Assembly: GCA_024278345.1 (NCBI GenBank)
Contig: JAJRTK010000135.1
Span: forward strand, 1 to 15,293
Direction of reading: 5' to 3'
DNA length: 15,293 nucleotides
Origin: a bacterium
Lineage (GTDB): Bacteria > CSSED10-310 > JAJRTK01
The notes under the pieces were generated by a model. That model made no database searches. It had not been told where the DNA came from and was given only the letters and a program-made list of their open reading frames with translations. How positions within the stretch are numbered: position 1 is the stretch's first letter; each line of letters starts with the position of its first letter. Shown here in pieces: positions 1-6,822 of the stretch. Position numbers and translations under genes: made by a program.

Positions 1-2
1 CG

Positions 3-48
3 CTGGGAGCGCCGCTCCCAGACCCACGCCAGGGAGCCAGCTCCCTGG
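3..48. repeat. Two tandem GC-rich hairpins sharing a unit
   Basis: There are two perfect inverted repeats in a row. The first has 9-bp arms CTGGGAGCG (3-11) and CGCTCCCAG (13-21). The second has 9-bp arms CCAGGGAGC (29-37) and GCTCCCTGG (40-48). Each is followed by ACCCAC, so the unit repeats at about 27 bp. Within the shared stem one base pair is flipped (T-A in the first, A-T in the second), so pairing is kept while sequence changes. This looks like a REP/small intergenic hairpin repeat at the left edge; it may continue outside the window. The family is not identified. Confidence 0.75.
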
Positions 49-62
49 ACCCACATCTTTGT

Positions 63-79
63 GCGCTGCGCGCTTTTTT
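63..79 (+). terminator. Possible weak intrinsic terminator
   Basis: A short GC stem, GCGC-TGC-GCGC (63-73), is followed at once by six T residues (74-79). The stem is only 4 bp, so it is weak by itself, but together with the two hairpins at 3-48 it could end a plus-strand transcript entering from the left. No gene for it is visible in the window. Confidence 0.3.
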
Positions 80-146
80 CGGGTGGCCGGTACCATGACC
101 GAGGCCAAAAAGCGGACCTCGCGGCCAGTGCGCCGGAGATCCGTTT

Positions 147-222
147 TGGCTGAGGTGGAAGGACTCGAACCTTCAACCTCCTGATCCAGAGTCAGGCGTT
201 CTGCCAATTGAACTACACCTCA
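147..222 (-). tRNA. tRNA-Gln (anticodon CTG)
   Basis: Read on the minus strand this is a complete 76-nt cloverleaf. The 7-bp acceptor stem is TGAGGTG (222-216) with CACCTCA (157-151). The D arm is GTTC/GAAC. The anticodon stem CCTGA/TCAGG carries loop CTCTGGA, giving anticodon CTG, which reads CAG glutamine codons. The T arm is GAAGG-TTCGAGT-CCTTC. The discriminator is G and the 3' CCA is encoded in the DNA (149-147). There is no variable-arm expansion or intron. It is transcribed away from rimO from the promoter at 242-270. Confidence 0.97.
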
Positions 223-241
223 ATCTACCTATCGAACGCAG

Positions 242-270
242 AGGATAATCCTCCGAGCCCGGGTTGTCAA
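242..270 (-). promoter_or_regulatory. Sigma70-type promoter of tRNA-Gln, with palindrome over the -10
   Basis: On the minus strand a perfect -35 TTGACA (270-265) is separated by exactly 17 bp from a -10-like TATCCT (247-242, 4 of 6 matches to TATAAT). Transcription would start about 12-15 nt before the mature tRNA 5' end, as expected for a short processed leader. The -10 lies inside a 13-bp palindrome, GAGGAT-A-ATCCTC (241-253), which could be an operator or chance. The opposite strand of the -35 reads TTGTCA. A rimO promoter may overlap here, but no well-spaced -10 is visible for it. Confidence 0.75.
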
Positions 271-413
271 CTTATGGCTGACTCCGCACTATAGGCGGAT
301 TTGGAAAAACTTATCTTGCCTCTTCCATGGCTGACCAGGTTTGCATGCTCCCCTGGCTTCTGGTACTCCCCGGTTTTAGCTTCGGTTCTCTTTCGTCACT
401 GGGAAATCAATTT

Positions 414-1775
414 ATGCCCACGCCTCCGTCTATTCGCCTGGTCACCCTTGGCTGCGCGAAGAATAGCGTCGATAGCCAAGTCCTTTCCGCCAAGCTCCAG
501 CGGGCGGGCTTCCTAGTCGCCGCTCATCTGGGGAATGCCGATTTCGTTATCGTCAATACCTGCGGTTTCATCGAAGCGGCGAAGCAGGAGAGCATCAACG
601 CGATCCTCGACGAGGCTCAGAGGGAAAAGGGGTTCCCACCGCCTCGCCTCCTGGTCATGGGCTGCCTCTCCCAGCGGTATCGGTCCGATCTGCGGGAAAG
701 CTTGCCGGAAGTGGAAGAGTTCTTCGGCGTCGATGAGCCCGACAGGATCGTGGTCTTTCTTCTCAAGGCGGCTGGCCTGCCGGCCCAGGGGCCCCCCAAG
801 CCTCAGAGGGATCTGCCCGACGCGCCGCCGCCACGCCTCCTGCCTCCCGGCCGGACAAGCGGTTACTTGAAGATCAGTGAGGGATGCAACCACCGATGCA
901 CTTTCTGCGCCATTCCCGCCATTCGGGGCCAACACCGGAGCCGTTCCCTGGAATCACTGGTGGCTGAAGCCGATTTCCTGGCCAGGCAGGGAGTCAAGGA
1001 GCTTTCCATGATCAGCCAGGACACGGCCTATTACGGCGCGGATCTCGGGCTGCGCCAGGGGCTGGCCAAGCTTCTTCAGCGTCTGGGCGAGGTCGAGGGA
1101 ATCGAGTGGCTTCGCCTGCACTACGTCTATCCATCCGCCATCAGTGACTCGCTGCTCCGGCAATTCAAAAGGAACCCCAAGCTCGTCCCTTATTTGGACA
1201 TCCCTATTCAACATGTTAGCGATCCTCTCTTGAGGGCCATGAGAAGGCCCGACACCCGAAACTCTCTCCGTCGGATCGTGGGGCGCCTCCGGCAAACTGT
1301 TCCCGATATCTCATTGAGGACCACGGTCCTCGTGGGGTTCCCCGGGGAAACCGAAGGTCATTTTCAGGAGCTCTTGGATTTCCTGGACGAATGCCGATTC
1401 GATCATCTGGGTGTCTTCACGTACTCCGACGAGGATGGGACGCCGGCGGCCCGGCTTCCGGATAAAATCGAACCGGAGGTGGCCAACGAGCGCCAAGAAA
1501 TCCTTCTCTCGCTCCAACGGGAGATCAGCCGGGAACGGCTCCAGCGGTTCGTGGGAAGAACCATGAAGATCCTGGCGGAAGAACAGACGTCCGAGGGGGT
1601 TCTTGTGGGCCGGACAGCCCACCAGGCAAAGGAAGTGGATGGTCTGACCTACATTTCGGGGAATGTGAAACCTGGAGAATTCGTGGAGCTGTCGATTCTC
1701 AGGAGTTTGGACTACGATCTGGTGGCGTCCGGCGAGGTAAACGGCTCATTGATTCCCGTGGATACCCTGATTTAG
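414..1775 (+). CDS. rimO: Ribosomal protein S12 methylthiotransferase RimO
   Basis: RimO is a radical-SAM methylthiotransferase that adds a methylthio group to the conserved aspartate of ribosomal protein S12. The product has 453 aa, slightly long for the family. All six Fe-S cysteines are present: C14, C50 and C84 in the N-terminal UPF0004 domain (contexts TLGCAKNSVDS, VNTCGF, MGCLSQR) and C158, C162, C165 in the radical SAM motif CNHRCTFC. A C-terminal TRAM domain fills about residues 380-445. The GCNHRCTFCAIPAIRG context and SVDSQ near the start favour RimO over MiaB. The frame is open up to 327, but the N-terminal extension is unlike the family, so the ATG at 414 is preferred despite a weak ribosome site (GGGAAA). 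cinA follows after 82 bp on the same strand. Confidence 0.95.
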   Translation: MPTPPSIRLVTLGCAKNSVDSQVLSAKLQRAGFLVAAHLGNADFVIVNTCGFIEAAKQESINAILDEAQREKGFPPPRLLVMGCLSQRYRSDLRESLPEVEEFFGVDEPDRIVVFLLKAAGLPAQGPPKPQRDLPDAPPPRLLPPGRTSGYLKISEGCNHRCTFCAIPAIRGQHRSRSLESLVAEADFLARQGVKELSMISQDTAYYGADLGLRQGLAKLLQRLGEVEGIEWLRLHYVYPSAISDSLLRQFKRNPKLVPYLDIPIQHVSDPLLRAMRRPDTRNSLRRIVGRLRQTVPDISLRTTVLVGFPGETEGHFQELLDFLDECRFDHLGVFTYSDEDGTPAARLPDKIEPEVANERQEILLSLQREISRERLQRFVGRTMKILAEEQTSEGVLVGRTAHQAKEVDGLTYISGNVKPGEFVELSILRSLDYDLVASGEVNGSLIPVDTLI

Positions 1776-1857
1776 GGGGCCGGATTGGCCATCGGCGTCA
1801 ACTGAATGGGGGATCTGGTAGGATGAGATTCTCTTGAACCGTAAAGAGGCGATCAGG

Positions 1858-3117
1858 ATGGAAGCGCAAATCATGAGCGTCGGGAACGAGCTGCTCCGCG
1901 GCGAAGTGCTGGACACCAATTCCCATGAGCTCTCCCGGAACCTCACGGCGCTGGGTCTTCGAGTGGTGGGCCGCACGACCTGCCCCGACGACGCGGGAGC
2001 GATTGCAAAAGCTATCAACAGGGCCCTTCGGCCCGACTCCCTGATTTTTTTGGTTGGGGGACTCGGTCCTACGATTGATGATGTGACGCGGGATGGGATC
2101 GCGCTGGCTGCCGGGGTTGGCCTTGTGTTGGACGGCGAAGTTCTCCAGTCGATCCGGGATCGGTACGCCGCTTTTGGGCGAACGATGCCGGAAAGTAACC
2201 GGCGACAAGCCGAATTCCCTGAAGGGGTCCATCTTCTTGGAAATCCTTGGGGTACGGCGCCGGCATTCGCGGTGGAGACGCGAGGATGCCGGATTGTCGC
2301 GCTTCCAGGTGTTCCCCGGGAAGCCCGAAAGATCTTTCACCGGATCTTGGCGCCTCGGCTCCGGGAGTGGGCGCCTGCTCTGGAGCCTTCGGTGAAGTTT
2401 CTGGTCAAAACCGTGGGAATCGGGGAATCGGCGTTGGAAAAGAAGGTCCGGCATCTGCTTGCGAAACTGCCACCAGGAGCCACCTGGTCTTCTCTTCCTC
2501 ACGAAGAGGGAACCTGCCAGCTTTCCATCATTGTTCCGAAGGAAGATGTAGAGGCCTTGAAACGGTGCCAGGAACTCCATGGCGCCCTGGTGGCGGAGCT
2601 GGGGAACCGGGTCTTTTCCGTGGCCGATGGAGCTGAATTCGACTGGATTGTCCACGACCTCCTGACGCGCTCGGGCCAGCGTCTTTCCGTGGCCGAATCC
2701 TGCACCGGCGGGCTCGTGACCAGTCGGTTGGTGGCGATGGCCGGGTCGTCCGTCTACCTGGAACGGGGGGCCGTTTGTTACGCCAACCAAGCAAAAATTG
2801 ACTGGCTCGGCGTGACCCAAGAGAGCCTGGCGGAAGATGGGGCCGCCAGCGAGGCGGTGGCCAAACAGATGGCCCGAGGCGTCCGGAACGCCGCCAGCGC
2901 TGACCTTGGCCTCGCCACGACGGGAATTGCCGGGCCAACGGGGGGATCGGAAGAAAAACCGGTGGGCATGGTCTACATCGCCCTGGATACGCCACGGGGC
3001 ACCAGGGTTCTACACCGGATTTTTCCCGGAGATCGCAACTTGATCCGGCAACGAGCCGCCACAATTGCCTTGGACATGCTCCGCATTGAACTGAGTGCTC
3101 CCCCAACCGCCGAATAG
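1858..3117 (+). CDS. cinA: CinA-family protein: MoaB-like domain plus NMN amidohydrolase domain
   Basis: The 419-aa product has the usual two-domain CinA build. Residues 1-170 are a molybdopterin-binding-like (MoaB/MogA) domain, beginning SVGNELLRGEVLDTNS and containing GGLGPTIDDVTRDG; in the family it carries ADP-ribose or CoA pyrophosphatase activity. Residues about 260-415 are the PncC domain, which deamidates nicotinamide mononucleotide in NAD salvage: it has AESCTGG (279-285, catalytic Ser281) and TTGIAGPTGG followed by KPVG. An in-frame TTG lies at 1834, but the ATG at 1858 matches the normal CinA N-terminus and has GAGG 8 nt upstream. It sits between rimO and thpR, with recA next, the classic cinA-recA neighbourhood in which it was named competence/damage-inducible. 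Confidence 0.95.
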   Translation: MEAQIMSVGNELLRGEVLDTNSHELSRNLTALGLRVVGRTTCPDDAGAIAKAINRALRPDSLIFLVGGLGPTIDDVTRDGIALAAGVGLVLDGEVLQSIRDRYAAFGRTMPESNRRQAEFPEGVHLLGNPWGTAPAFAVETRGCRIVALPGVPREARKIFHRILAPRLREWAPALEPSVKFLVKTVGIGESALEKKVRHLLAKLPPGATWSSLPHEEGTCQLSIIVPKEDVEALKRCQELHGALVAELGNRVFSVADGAEFDWIVHDLLTRSGQRLSVAESCTGGLVTSRLVAMAGSSVYLERGAVCYANQAKIDWLGVTQESLAEDGAASEAVAKQMARGVRNAASADLGLATTGIAGPTGGSEEKPVGMVYIALDTPRGTRVLHRIFPGDRNLIRQRAATIALDMLRIELSAPPTAE

Positions 3118-3132
3118 AGAGGGAGAAACAGG

Positions 3133-3696
3133 GTGCGCCTTTTCATCGCCGTCAATCTCCAGCCAACTGCTCGGAAGGCAATCGCCAGGATCATGGGGAA
3201 TCCGGCGGAAAGAAACGGGGTACTGAGAATTGTTCCGTCCCAAAATCTCCACATTACCTTGCAGTTCCTTGGGGAGCTGGCTCTTGACGAAGCAAACCTG
3301 CTGACCCCGGTCCTCCAACGGGCGGCTTCTGATCTGGCGCCTTTTGAAATCGACTTCCGCGGGATGGGCGCTTTCCCTTCCCGCCGACGACCGCGTATCA
3401 TCTGGGTCGGCGTTGGCGAAGGCGCCTCCCCGCTGATGGAGCTTGCCGCCCGCGTGAGACAAAGTATGAAAACCTTGGGTGACAAGGGGGAGAAGCCATT
3501 CACGCCTCACGTCACCGTCGCCCGAGTGCGGCGCGGGCGGAAGTTCAAGCCTGGAGATAACTTCTGGCAACGCTCTTTTGAAGAAGCCCGGTCCCTGGTG
3601 GAAAGCGTTGCTTTGATGAAGAGTGAGTTCTTGCCAGCAGGAGCGCATTACCAAGAGCTCCACGCCTTTCCGCTGGGCGGTCCTGCCGAGGGATGA
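3133..3696 (+). CDS. thpR: RNA 2',3'-cyclic phosphodiesterase (2'-5' RNA ligase family)
   Basis: ThpR/LigT opens 2',3'-cyclic phosphate ends of RNA and belongs to the 2H phosphoesterase superfamily. The 187-aa product has both HxTx motifs, HITL (His40) and HVTV (His126), spaced as in the family, and the usual opening MRLFIAVNL. RIIWVGV (88-94) is also typical. The start is GTG with a purine-rich GAGAGGGAG upstream, and the gene begins 15 bp after the cinA stop, so it is very likely cotranscribed with cinA. The physiological role is unsettled across bacteria. Neighbourhood with cinA and recA is common for this gene. Confidence 0.93.
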   Translation: MRLFIAVNLQPTARKAIARIMGNPAERNGVLRIVPSQNLHITLQFLGELALDEANLLTPVLQRAASDLAPFEIDFRGMGAFPSRRRPRIIWVGVGEGASPLMELAARVRQSMKTLGDKGEKPFTPHVTVARVRRGRKFKPGDNFWQRSFEEARSLVESVALMKSEFLPAGAHYQELHAFPLGGPAEG

Positions 3697-3717
3697 GCGA
3701 AAATGTAACGCGTCCGC

Positions 3718-3746
3718 TGGACAAAAAGTAAAGTTTGGCTTACAAT
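3718..3746 (+). promoter_or_regulatory. Sigma70-type promoter of recA
   Basis: TGGACA (3718-3723, 5 of 6 matches to the -35 consensus) is 17 bp from TACAAT (3741-3746, 5 of 6 matches to the -10). The start of transcription would fall near 3753, giving a leader of about 67 nt to the recA start at 3820. The promoter lies entirely in the thpR-recA gap, so recA can be expressed apart from the rimO-cinA-thpR genes. Confidence 0.75.
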
Positions 3747-3752
3747 TGTAAG
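3739..3752. promoter_or_regulatory. Palindromic operator candidate over the recA -10 (possible LexA box)
   Basis: CTTACAATTGTAAG is a perfect 14-bp palindrome that contains the recA -10 and reaches the expected transcription start, the usual place for a repressor site. The half-sites form TTAC-N4-GTAA. From memory, the LexA box reported for Bdellovibrio is TTAC-N3-GTAA, which is close but has a one-base shorter spacer. It is neither the E. coli CTG-N10-CAG, nor the Bacillus GAAC-N4-GTTC, nor the alphaproteobacterial GTTC-N7-GTTC type. The repressor itself is not in this window. Confidence 0.55.
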
Positions 3753-3819
3753 AAATTCTAGAGAGGCCCCATCTCGATACCCGGGCCACTCGATTTCAAC
3801 TATGTGGAGGGACCACGTG

Positions 3820-4875
3820 ATGCGCGGTGCGGCGAACAACAAGGGAAACCGAAAGAGTAAAGCTCTGGAACTGGCGCTTGAAAAAATTGATCGGCAGTTT
3901 GGCAAAGGATCCATTATGCGCCTTGGAGACAAGGGCGCCATCGTACCGGTGCCGGCGATTTCCACTGGCTCCCTGGCAGTGGATCTCGCGACGGGAATCG
4001 GCGGTTTTCCCCGGGGTCGAGTCATCGAGATTTATGGCCCTGAATCTTCCGGGAAAACGACCTTGGCCATCCACGTGGTCGCTGAAGCCCAAAAATTGGG
4101 TGGAGTTGGCGCGTTCATCGACGCCGAGCATGCCTTCGACGCCACCTATGCCCAGGCACTGGGAGTCGATGTGGATGAGCTCTTGATCTCCCAGCCGGAT
4201 ACGGGAGAGCAGGCCCTTGAGATCGTGGATATCCTTGTGAGATCCGGCTCCGTAGACGTGCTTGTCATCGACTCTGTGGCCGCACTGGTGCCACGGGCGG
4301 AAATCGAGGGAGAAATGGGAGATTCCCACATGGGTCTCCAAGCCCGGCTGATGTCCCAGGCACTGCGTAAGCTGACGGCCTCCATCAACCATTCCAATAC
4401 GTGTGTGATCTTCATCAACCAGATTCGCGAAAAGATCGGAGTGATGTTTGGCAGCCCCGAGACAACGACCGGTGGTCGAGCGCTGAAATTCTATGCGTCC
4501 CTGCGGATCGACATTCGGCGGATTAGCACCATCAAGGAGGCCGGCATCGAAGTTGCGAACCGAACGAAGATCAAGGTCGTCAAAAACAAGCTGGCGCCTC
4601 CGTTTCGGAAGGCGGAATTCGACATCACGTTTGGACAAGGGATCTCCCGGGAGGGCGATATCCTCGATCTGGGGATCCTGCACAAGATCGTCAAGAAGAG
4701 CGGCTCTTGGATTTCGTATGAGAATACTCGCCTGGGCCAGGGCAGGGAGAATTCCAAGCGGTTCTTGATGGAACATCCGGAGGTAGCAAAAGAGATCGAA
4801 GAGAAGATCAAGGCGGCGGTGGGGATGGCTGTTCCTCCAAGCGCCTCGGATGCAAAAAAGCCGGAAACATCGTAA
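3820..4875 (+). CDS. recA: Recombinase RecA
   Basis: RecA forms the ATP-dependent filament for homologous recombination and activates LexA self-cleavage. The 351-aa product is of normal length and canonical throughout: Walker A GPESSGKT (73-80), Walker B in [12 protein letters not shown], the ATP-cap/MAW region around [14 protein letters not shown], and the DNA-binding loop 2 in [15 protein letters not shown]. The C-terminal tail is short and rich in Lys, Ala and Ser rather than strongly acidic. The frame is open to an ATG at 3802, but the strong site TGGAGGG (3805-3811) lies 8 nt before the ATG at 3820, so that start is chosen. No recX follows; the next gene is pilT, 227 bp on. Confidence 0.98.
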   Translation: MRGAANNKGNRKSKALELALEKIDRQFGKGSIMRLGDKGAIVPVPAISTGSLAVDLATGIGGFPRGRVIEIYGPESSGKTTLAIHVVAEAQKLGGVGAFIDAEHAFDATYAQALGVDVDELLISQPDTGEQALEIVDILVRSGSVDVLVIDSVAALVPRAEIEGEMGDSHMGLQARLMSQALRKLTASINHSNTCVIFINQIREKIGVMFGSPETTTGGRALKFYASLRIDIRRISTIKEAGIEVANRTKIKVVKNKLAPPFRKAEFDITFGQGISREGDILDLGILHKIVKKSGSWISYENTRLGQGRENSKRFLMEHPEVAKEIEEKIKAAVGMAVPPSASDAKKPETS

Positions 4876-5042
4876 GAACCATCATCGAGACGCGGCGGAT
4901 TCGGTGGATCGGGCAAAGGTACCGGCAAACCGATTGCTCAGGCCCTCGGGGCGGACCCGCTTCGCAGCTCTGGGCGGGGTTCTTTCCTTGCCTGTTGCTG
5001 AGTGATGGTGTAGTCTTGCGTACTTTCTTGAACATCGTCTAT

Positions 5043-5078
5043 GCGGGGAGACTCGATGGATCCCCGCGATTTTCTGTT
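5043..5078 (+). terminator. Hairpin with T-rich tail between recA and pilT
   Basis: GCGGGGA (5043-5049) pairs with TCCCCGC (5061-5067), 7 bp around an 11-nt loop. The run GATTTTCTGTT (5068-5078) follows. It could be the recA terminator or a structure in the pilT leader, since it lies only about 8 nt before the pilT ribosome site. The loop is large and the T tract interrupted, so the call is tentative. The rest of the 4876-5102 gap shows no gene, tRNA or clear promoter. Confidence 0.4.
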
Positions 5079-5102
5079 CACTGACGGAGAAAGGGCTTCA
5101 CG

Positions 5103-6356
5103 ATGGAGCTCAATCGAATTCTGGAACATGCTGTAAAATCTAGCGCTTCGGATATCCATCTCAAGGTGGGGAGCCCTCCTATCCTGCGCATCGATGGCAC
5201 GCTTCATCCGGTGCTCGACACCAAGCGCCTGATGCAAGAAGACACCATCGCCATGGCATTCGGTGTCATGACAAATCACCAGAAGCAGGTCTTCAAGGAG
5301 CAGCACGAAATCGATTTGGCCTACGCGGTGCCGGGTCTGGGCAGATTCCGCTGCAACATTTTTCAGCAGCGTGGAACAGTGGGAATGGTCTTCCGAGTCA
5401 TTCCCATCCGAATCCCCTCCATCCGGGAGCTGCACCTGCCGCGGGTCCTTGAGAAGATGGCCATGGAGCCCCGTGGATTGATCCTTGTGACGGGAACAAC
5501 GGGTTCGGGGAAATCGACGACCCTCGCCGCAATGATCGATTTCATCAATTCGCATCGGACCGAACACATCGTCACCATCGAAGATCCCATTGAGTATCTC
5601 CACCGGGATAAGAAGTCGATCGTGAATCAGCGGGAGATCGGTGCCGACACCATCGAGTTCTCGTCAGCCCTCAAGTCAGCACTGCGCCAAGATCCGGACA
5701 TCATTCTGGTGGGTGAGATGCGGGACTTCGAGACCATCGAAACAGCTCTCACGGCCGCGGAAACCGGGCACCTGGTCTTTTCGACCCTGCACACCATCGA
5801 CGCCACTGAGACCATCACCCGAATCATCAGCGTCTTCCCTCCATACCAGCAGCTCCAGATCCGCCTTCAACTGGCCAATGTCCTGAAAGGCGTCATCTCC
5901 CAAAGGCTCATTTCCAGGGCCGATGGCAAAGGGCGCATCCCCGCGGTGGAGGTCATGGTGACGACAGTCCTCATCCGCGAAGCAATCATCGACAAGGACA
6001 AGACGCGGACGATCCCCGATGCCATTGAAGCCGGCGTGAGCCAATATGGGATGCAGAGCTTCGATCAGTCGCTGATGTACCTCCTTCGCCAGGGATATAT
6101 CACTGAAGCCGAAGCCCTGAACCGGTGCTCCAACCCCAATGATTTCAAGTTGCGGCTGGAAGGTATCCAGATGAGTGGCGACGAGGCGCGGGAAGACATG
6201 GCTTCGGTCATGGAACGTGGAGGATTCACGGAACACTCTCGCACCGTGAAAGCTCCCCCGAGTTCCTCCACGGCTCCAACGAAAAAACTTCACAGGCCCA
6301 GTCCCGCGAAGCGCGAGGCACACTCCCCGGACGACTTCGATTTTGACCTCATCTGA
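5103..6356 (+). CDS. pilT: Type IV pilus retraction ATPase, PilT/PilU family
   Basis: This secretion-superfamily hexameric ATPase powers pilus retraction and twitching at the inner face of the membrane. In the 417-aa product the order is: N-terminal PAS-like domain with ASDIHLKVGSPP, Walker A GTTGSGKST (131-139, Lys137), Asp box TIEDPIEYLH (about 158-167), Walker B with catalytic Glu205 in DIILVGEMRD, and His box with His223 and His230 (TGHLVFSTLHT). The motif written AIRNLIRE in typical PilT is here LIREAIID (290-297), and there is a tail of about 60 residues rich in Ser, Pro and Lys that ends acidic (DDFDFDL). PilT versus PilU cannot be settled without an alignment. Ribosome site GGAGAAAGGG (5086-5095) is 7 nt before the ATG. 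No other pilus gene is in the window. Confidence 0.9.
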   Translation: MELNRILEHAVKSSASDIHLKVGSPPILRIDGTLHPVLDTKRLMQEDTIAMAFGVMTNHQKQVFKEQHEIDLAYAVPGLGRFRCNIFQQRGTVGMVFRVIPIRIPSIRELHLPRVLEKMAMEPRGLILVTGTTGSGKSTTLAAMIDFINSHRTEHIVTIEDPIEYLHRDKKSIVNQREIGADTIEFSSALKSALRQDPDIILVGEMRDFETIETALTAAETGHLVFSTLHTIDATETITRIISVFPPYQQLQIRLQLANVLKGVISQRLISRADGKGRIPAVEVMVTTVLIREAIIDKDKTRTIPDAIEAGVSQYGMQSFDQSLMYLLRQGYITEAEALNRCSNPNDFKLRLEGIQMSGDEAREDMASVMERGGFTEHSRTVKAPPSSSTAPTKKLHRPSPAKREAHSPDDFDFDLI

Positions 6357-6408
6357 GCCGCAACAACTCTCTATAGGGGGTTGGGGTGGTTTGATACCGT
6401 CGTTCGGC

Positions 6409-6419
6409 ACCGGTCATCG
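6409..6419 (+). repeat. Left arm of an 11-bp inverted repeat around the small orphan ORF
   Basis: ACCGGTCATCG here is the exact reverse complement of 6860-6870. Just inside each arm, at slightly different distances, the sequence CCTTCGGC occurs in the same orientation relative to the arm. The pair encloses the small minus-strand ORF at 6506-6742. I see no target-site duplication outside the arms. Confidence 0.5.
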
Positions 6420-6505
6420 TTTCGGCCAACCCTTCGGCTGGAGGCAGGTGAGGGGTGAGTCCTGGCGGTCGTTTGGAGTTGATGAAGAGCGTTGCTTTCG
6501 CGCCG

Positions 6506-6742
6506 TCAATAACGGTGTAGGAACCACTCTTGATCAAATTTCTTGATCTGACTCACCGTCGTATCGGGCTTCCAAATGACGCGCATGGCGATATCTTCTT
6601 TCAGATCGACGTTGCGGTAGAGGTCCGGCCAAAGGGCGGCAGGGATTGTATAGGCAGTGAGGGCAATCTCCGCCGCTTGAGTCAGAAACTCTTCGTACAT
6701 CTCCCGCTTAATCAAATAAGTGCTATCGAATGTATCATCCAC
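6506..6742 (-). CDS. Small hypothetical protein (78 aa), orphan, own ribosome site
   Basis: I do not recognise this protein. It begins with GTG (6742), 9 nt after AGGAG (6756-6752), one of the best ribosome sites in the window, and stops with TGA at 6506. It is acidic and aromatic-rich, with no membrane segment or signal peptide. The order of segments suggests two helices (about residues 11-32) and then a strand-rich half ending DQEWFLHRY. There is no Cys and no recognisable catalytic motif. The region has visibly lower GC than the flanking pilT and alaS, and it is the only minus-strand ORF between plus-strand genes. A second frame overlapping the last 11 codons continues for 62 codons, so a frameshifted longer gene is possible but that extension looks like non-coding sequence. 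Confidence 0.55.
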   Translation of the reverse strand: MDDTFDSTYLIKREMYEEFLTQAAEIALTAYTIPAALWPDLYRNVDLKEDIAMRVIWKPDTTVSQIKKFDQEWFLHRY

Positions 6743-6780
6743 GATGAGAGACTCCTATTCAGAATGCGGTCGCTTCTCCA

Positions 6781-6811
6781 AACCGGGGAAGCCATCGAAC
6801 CGGGGGCATCG
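6781..6811. repeat. Tandem direct repeat upstream of the small ORF
   Basis: AACCGGGGAAGCCATCG (6781-6797) is followed directly by AACCGGGGGCATCG (6798-6811), the same unit with a 3-nt deletion. A third, partial CCGGGG occurs at 6821-6826. It lies 40-70 bp before the GTG of the small ORF, where an operator or part of a leader would be. Function unknown. Confidence 0.5.
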
Positions 6812-6822
6812 TCCGGGTGGCC

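Noticed and set aside
327-413. N-terminal extension of RimO from an upstream ATG at 327
   Set aside because: The 29 extra residues are hydrophobic and unlike any RimO; the family's N-terminal motif begins right after the ATG at 414.
1798-2820. 340-codon minus-strand ORF opposite cinA
   Set aside because: It lies wholly antisense to a clearly conserved gene, its translation has no recognisable motif, and long antisense frames are expected from the codon bias of GC-rich genes.
3796-4776. 326-codon minus-strand ORF opposite recA
   Set aside because: Antisense shadow of recA; no ribosome site and no plausible domain.
6349-6537. 62-codon frame that could continue the orphan ORF after a frameshift
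   Set aside because: The first 20 residues look acceptable, but the rest is Pro/Arg-rich and runs into the end of pilT without any ribosome site. The 78-aa frame already ends normally, so I do not call a frameshift.
6529-6549. Repeated CTTGATC around TTGATCAA inside the orphan ORF
   Set aside because: Short, AT-rich and inside coding sequence; not distinguishable from chance.
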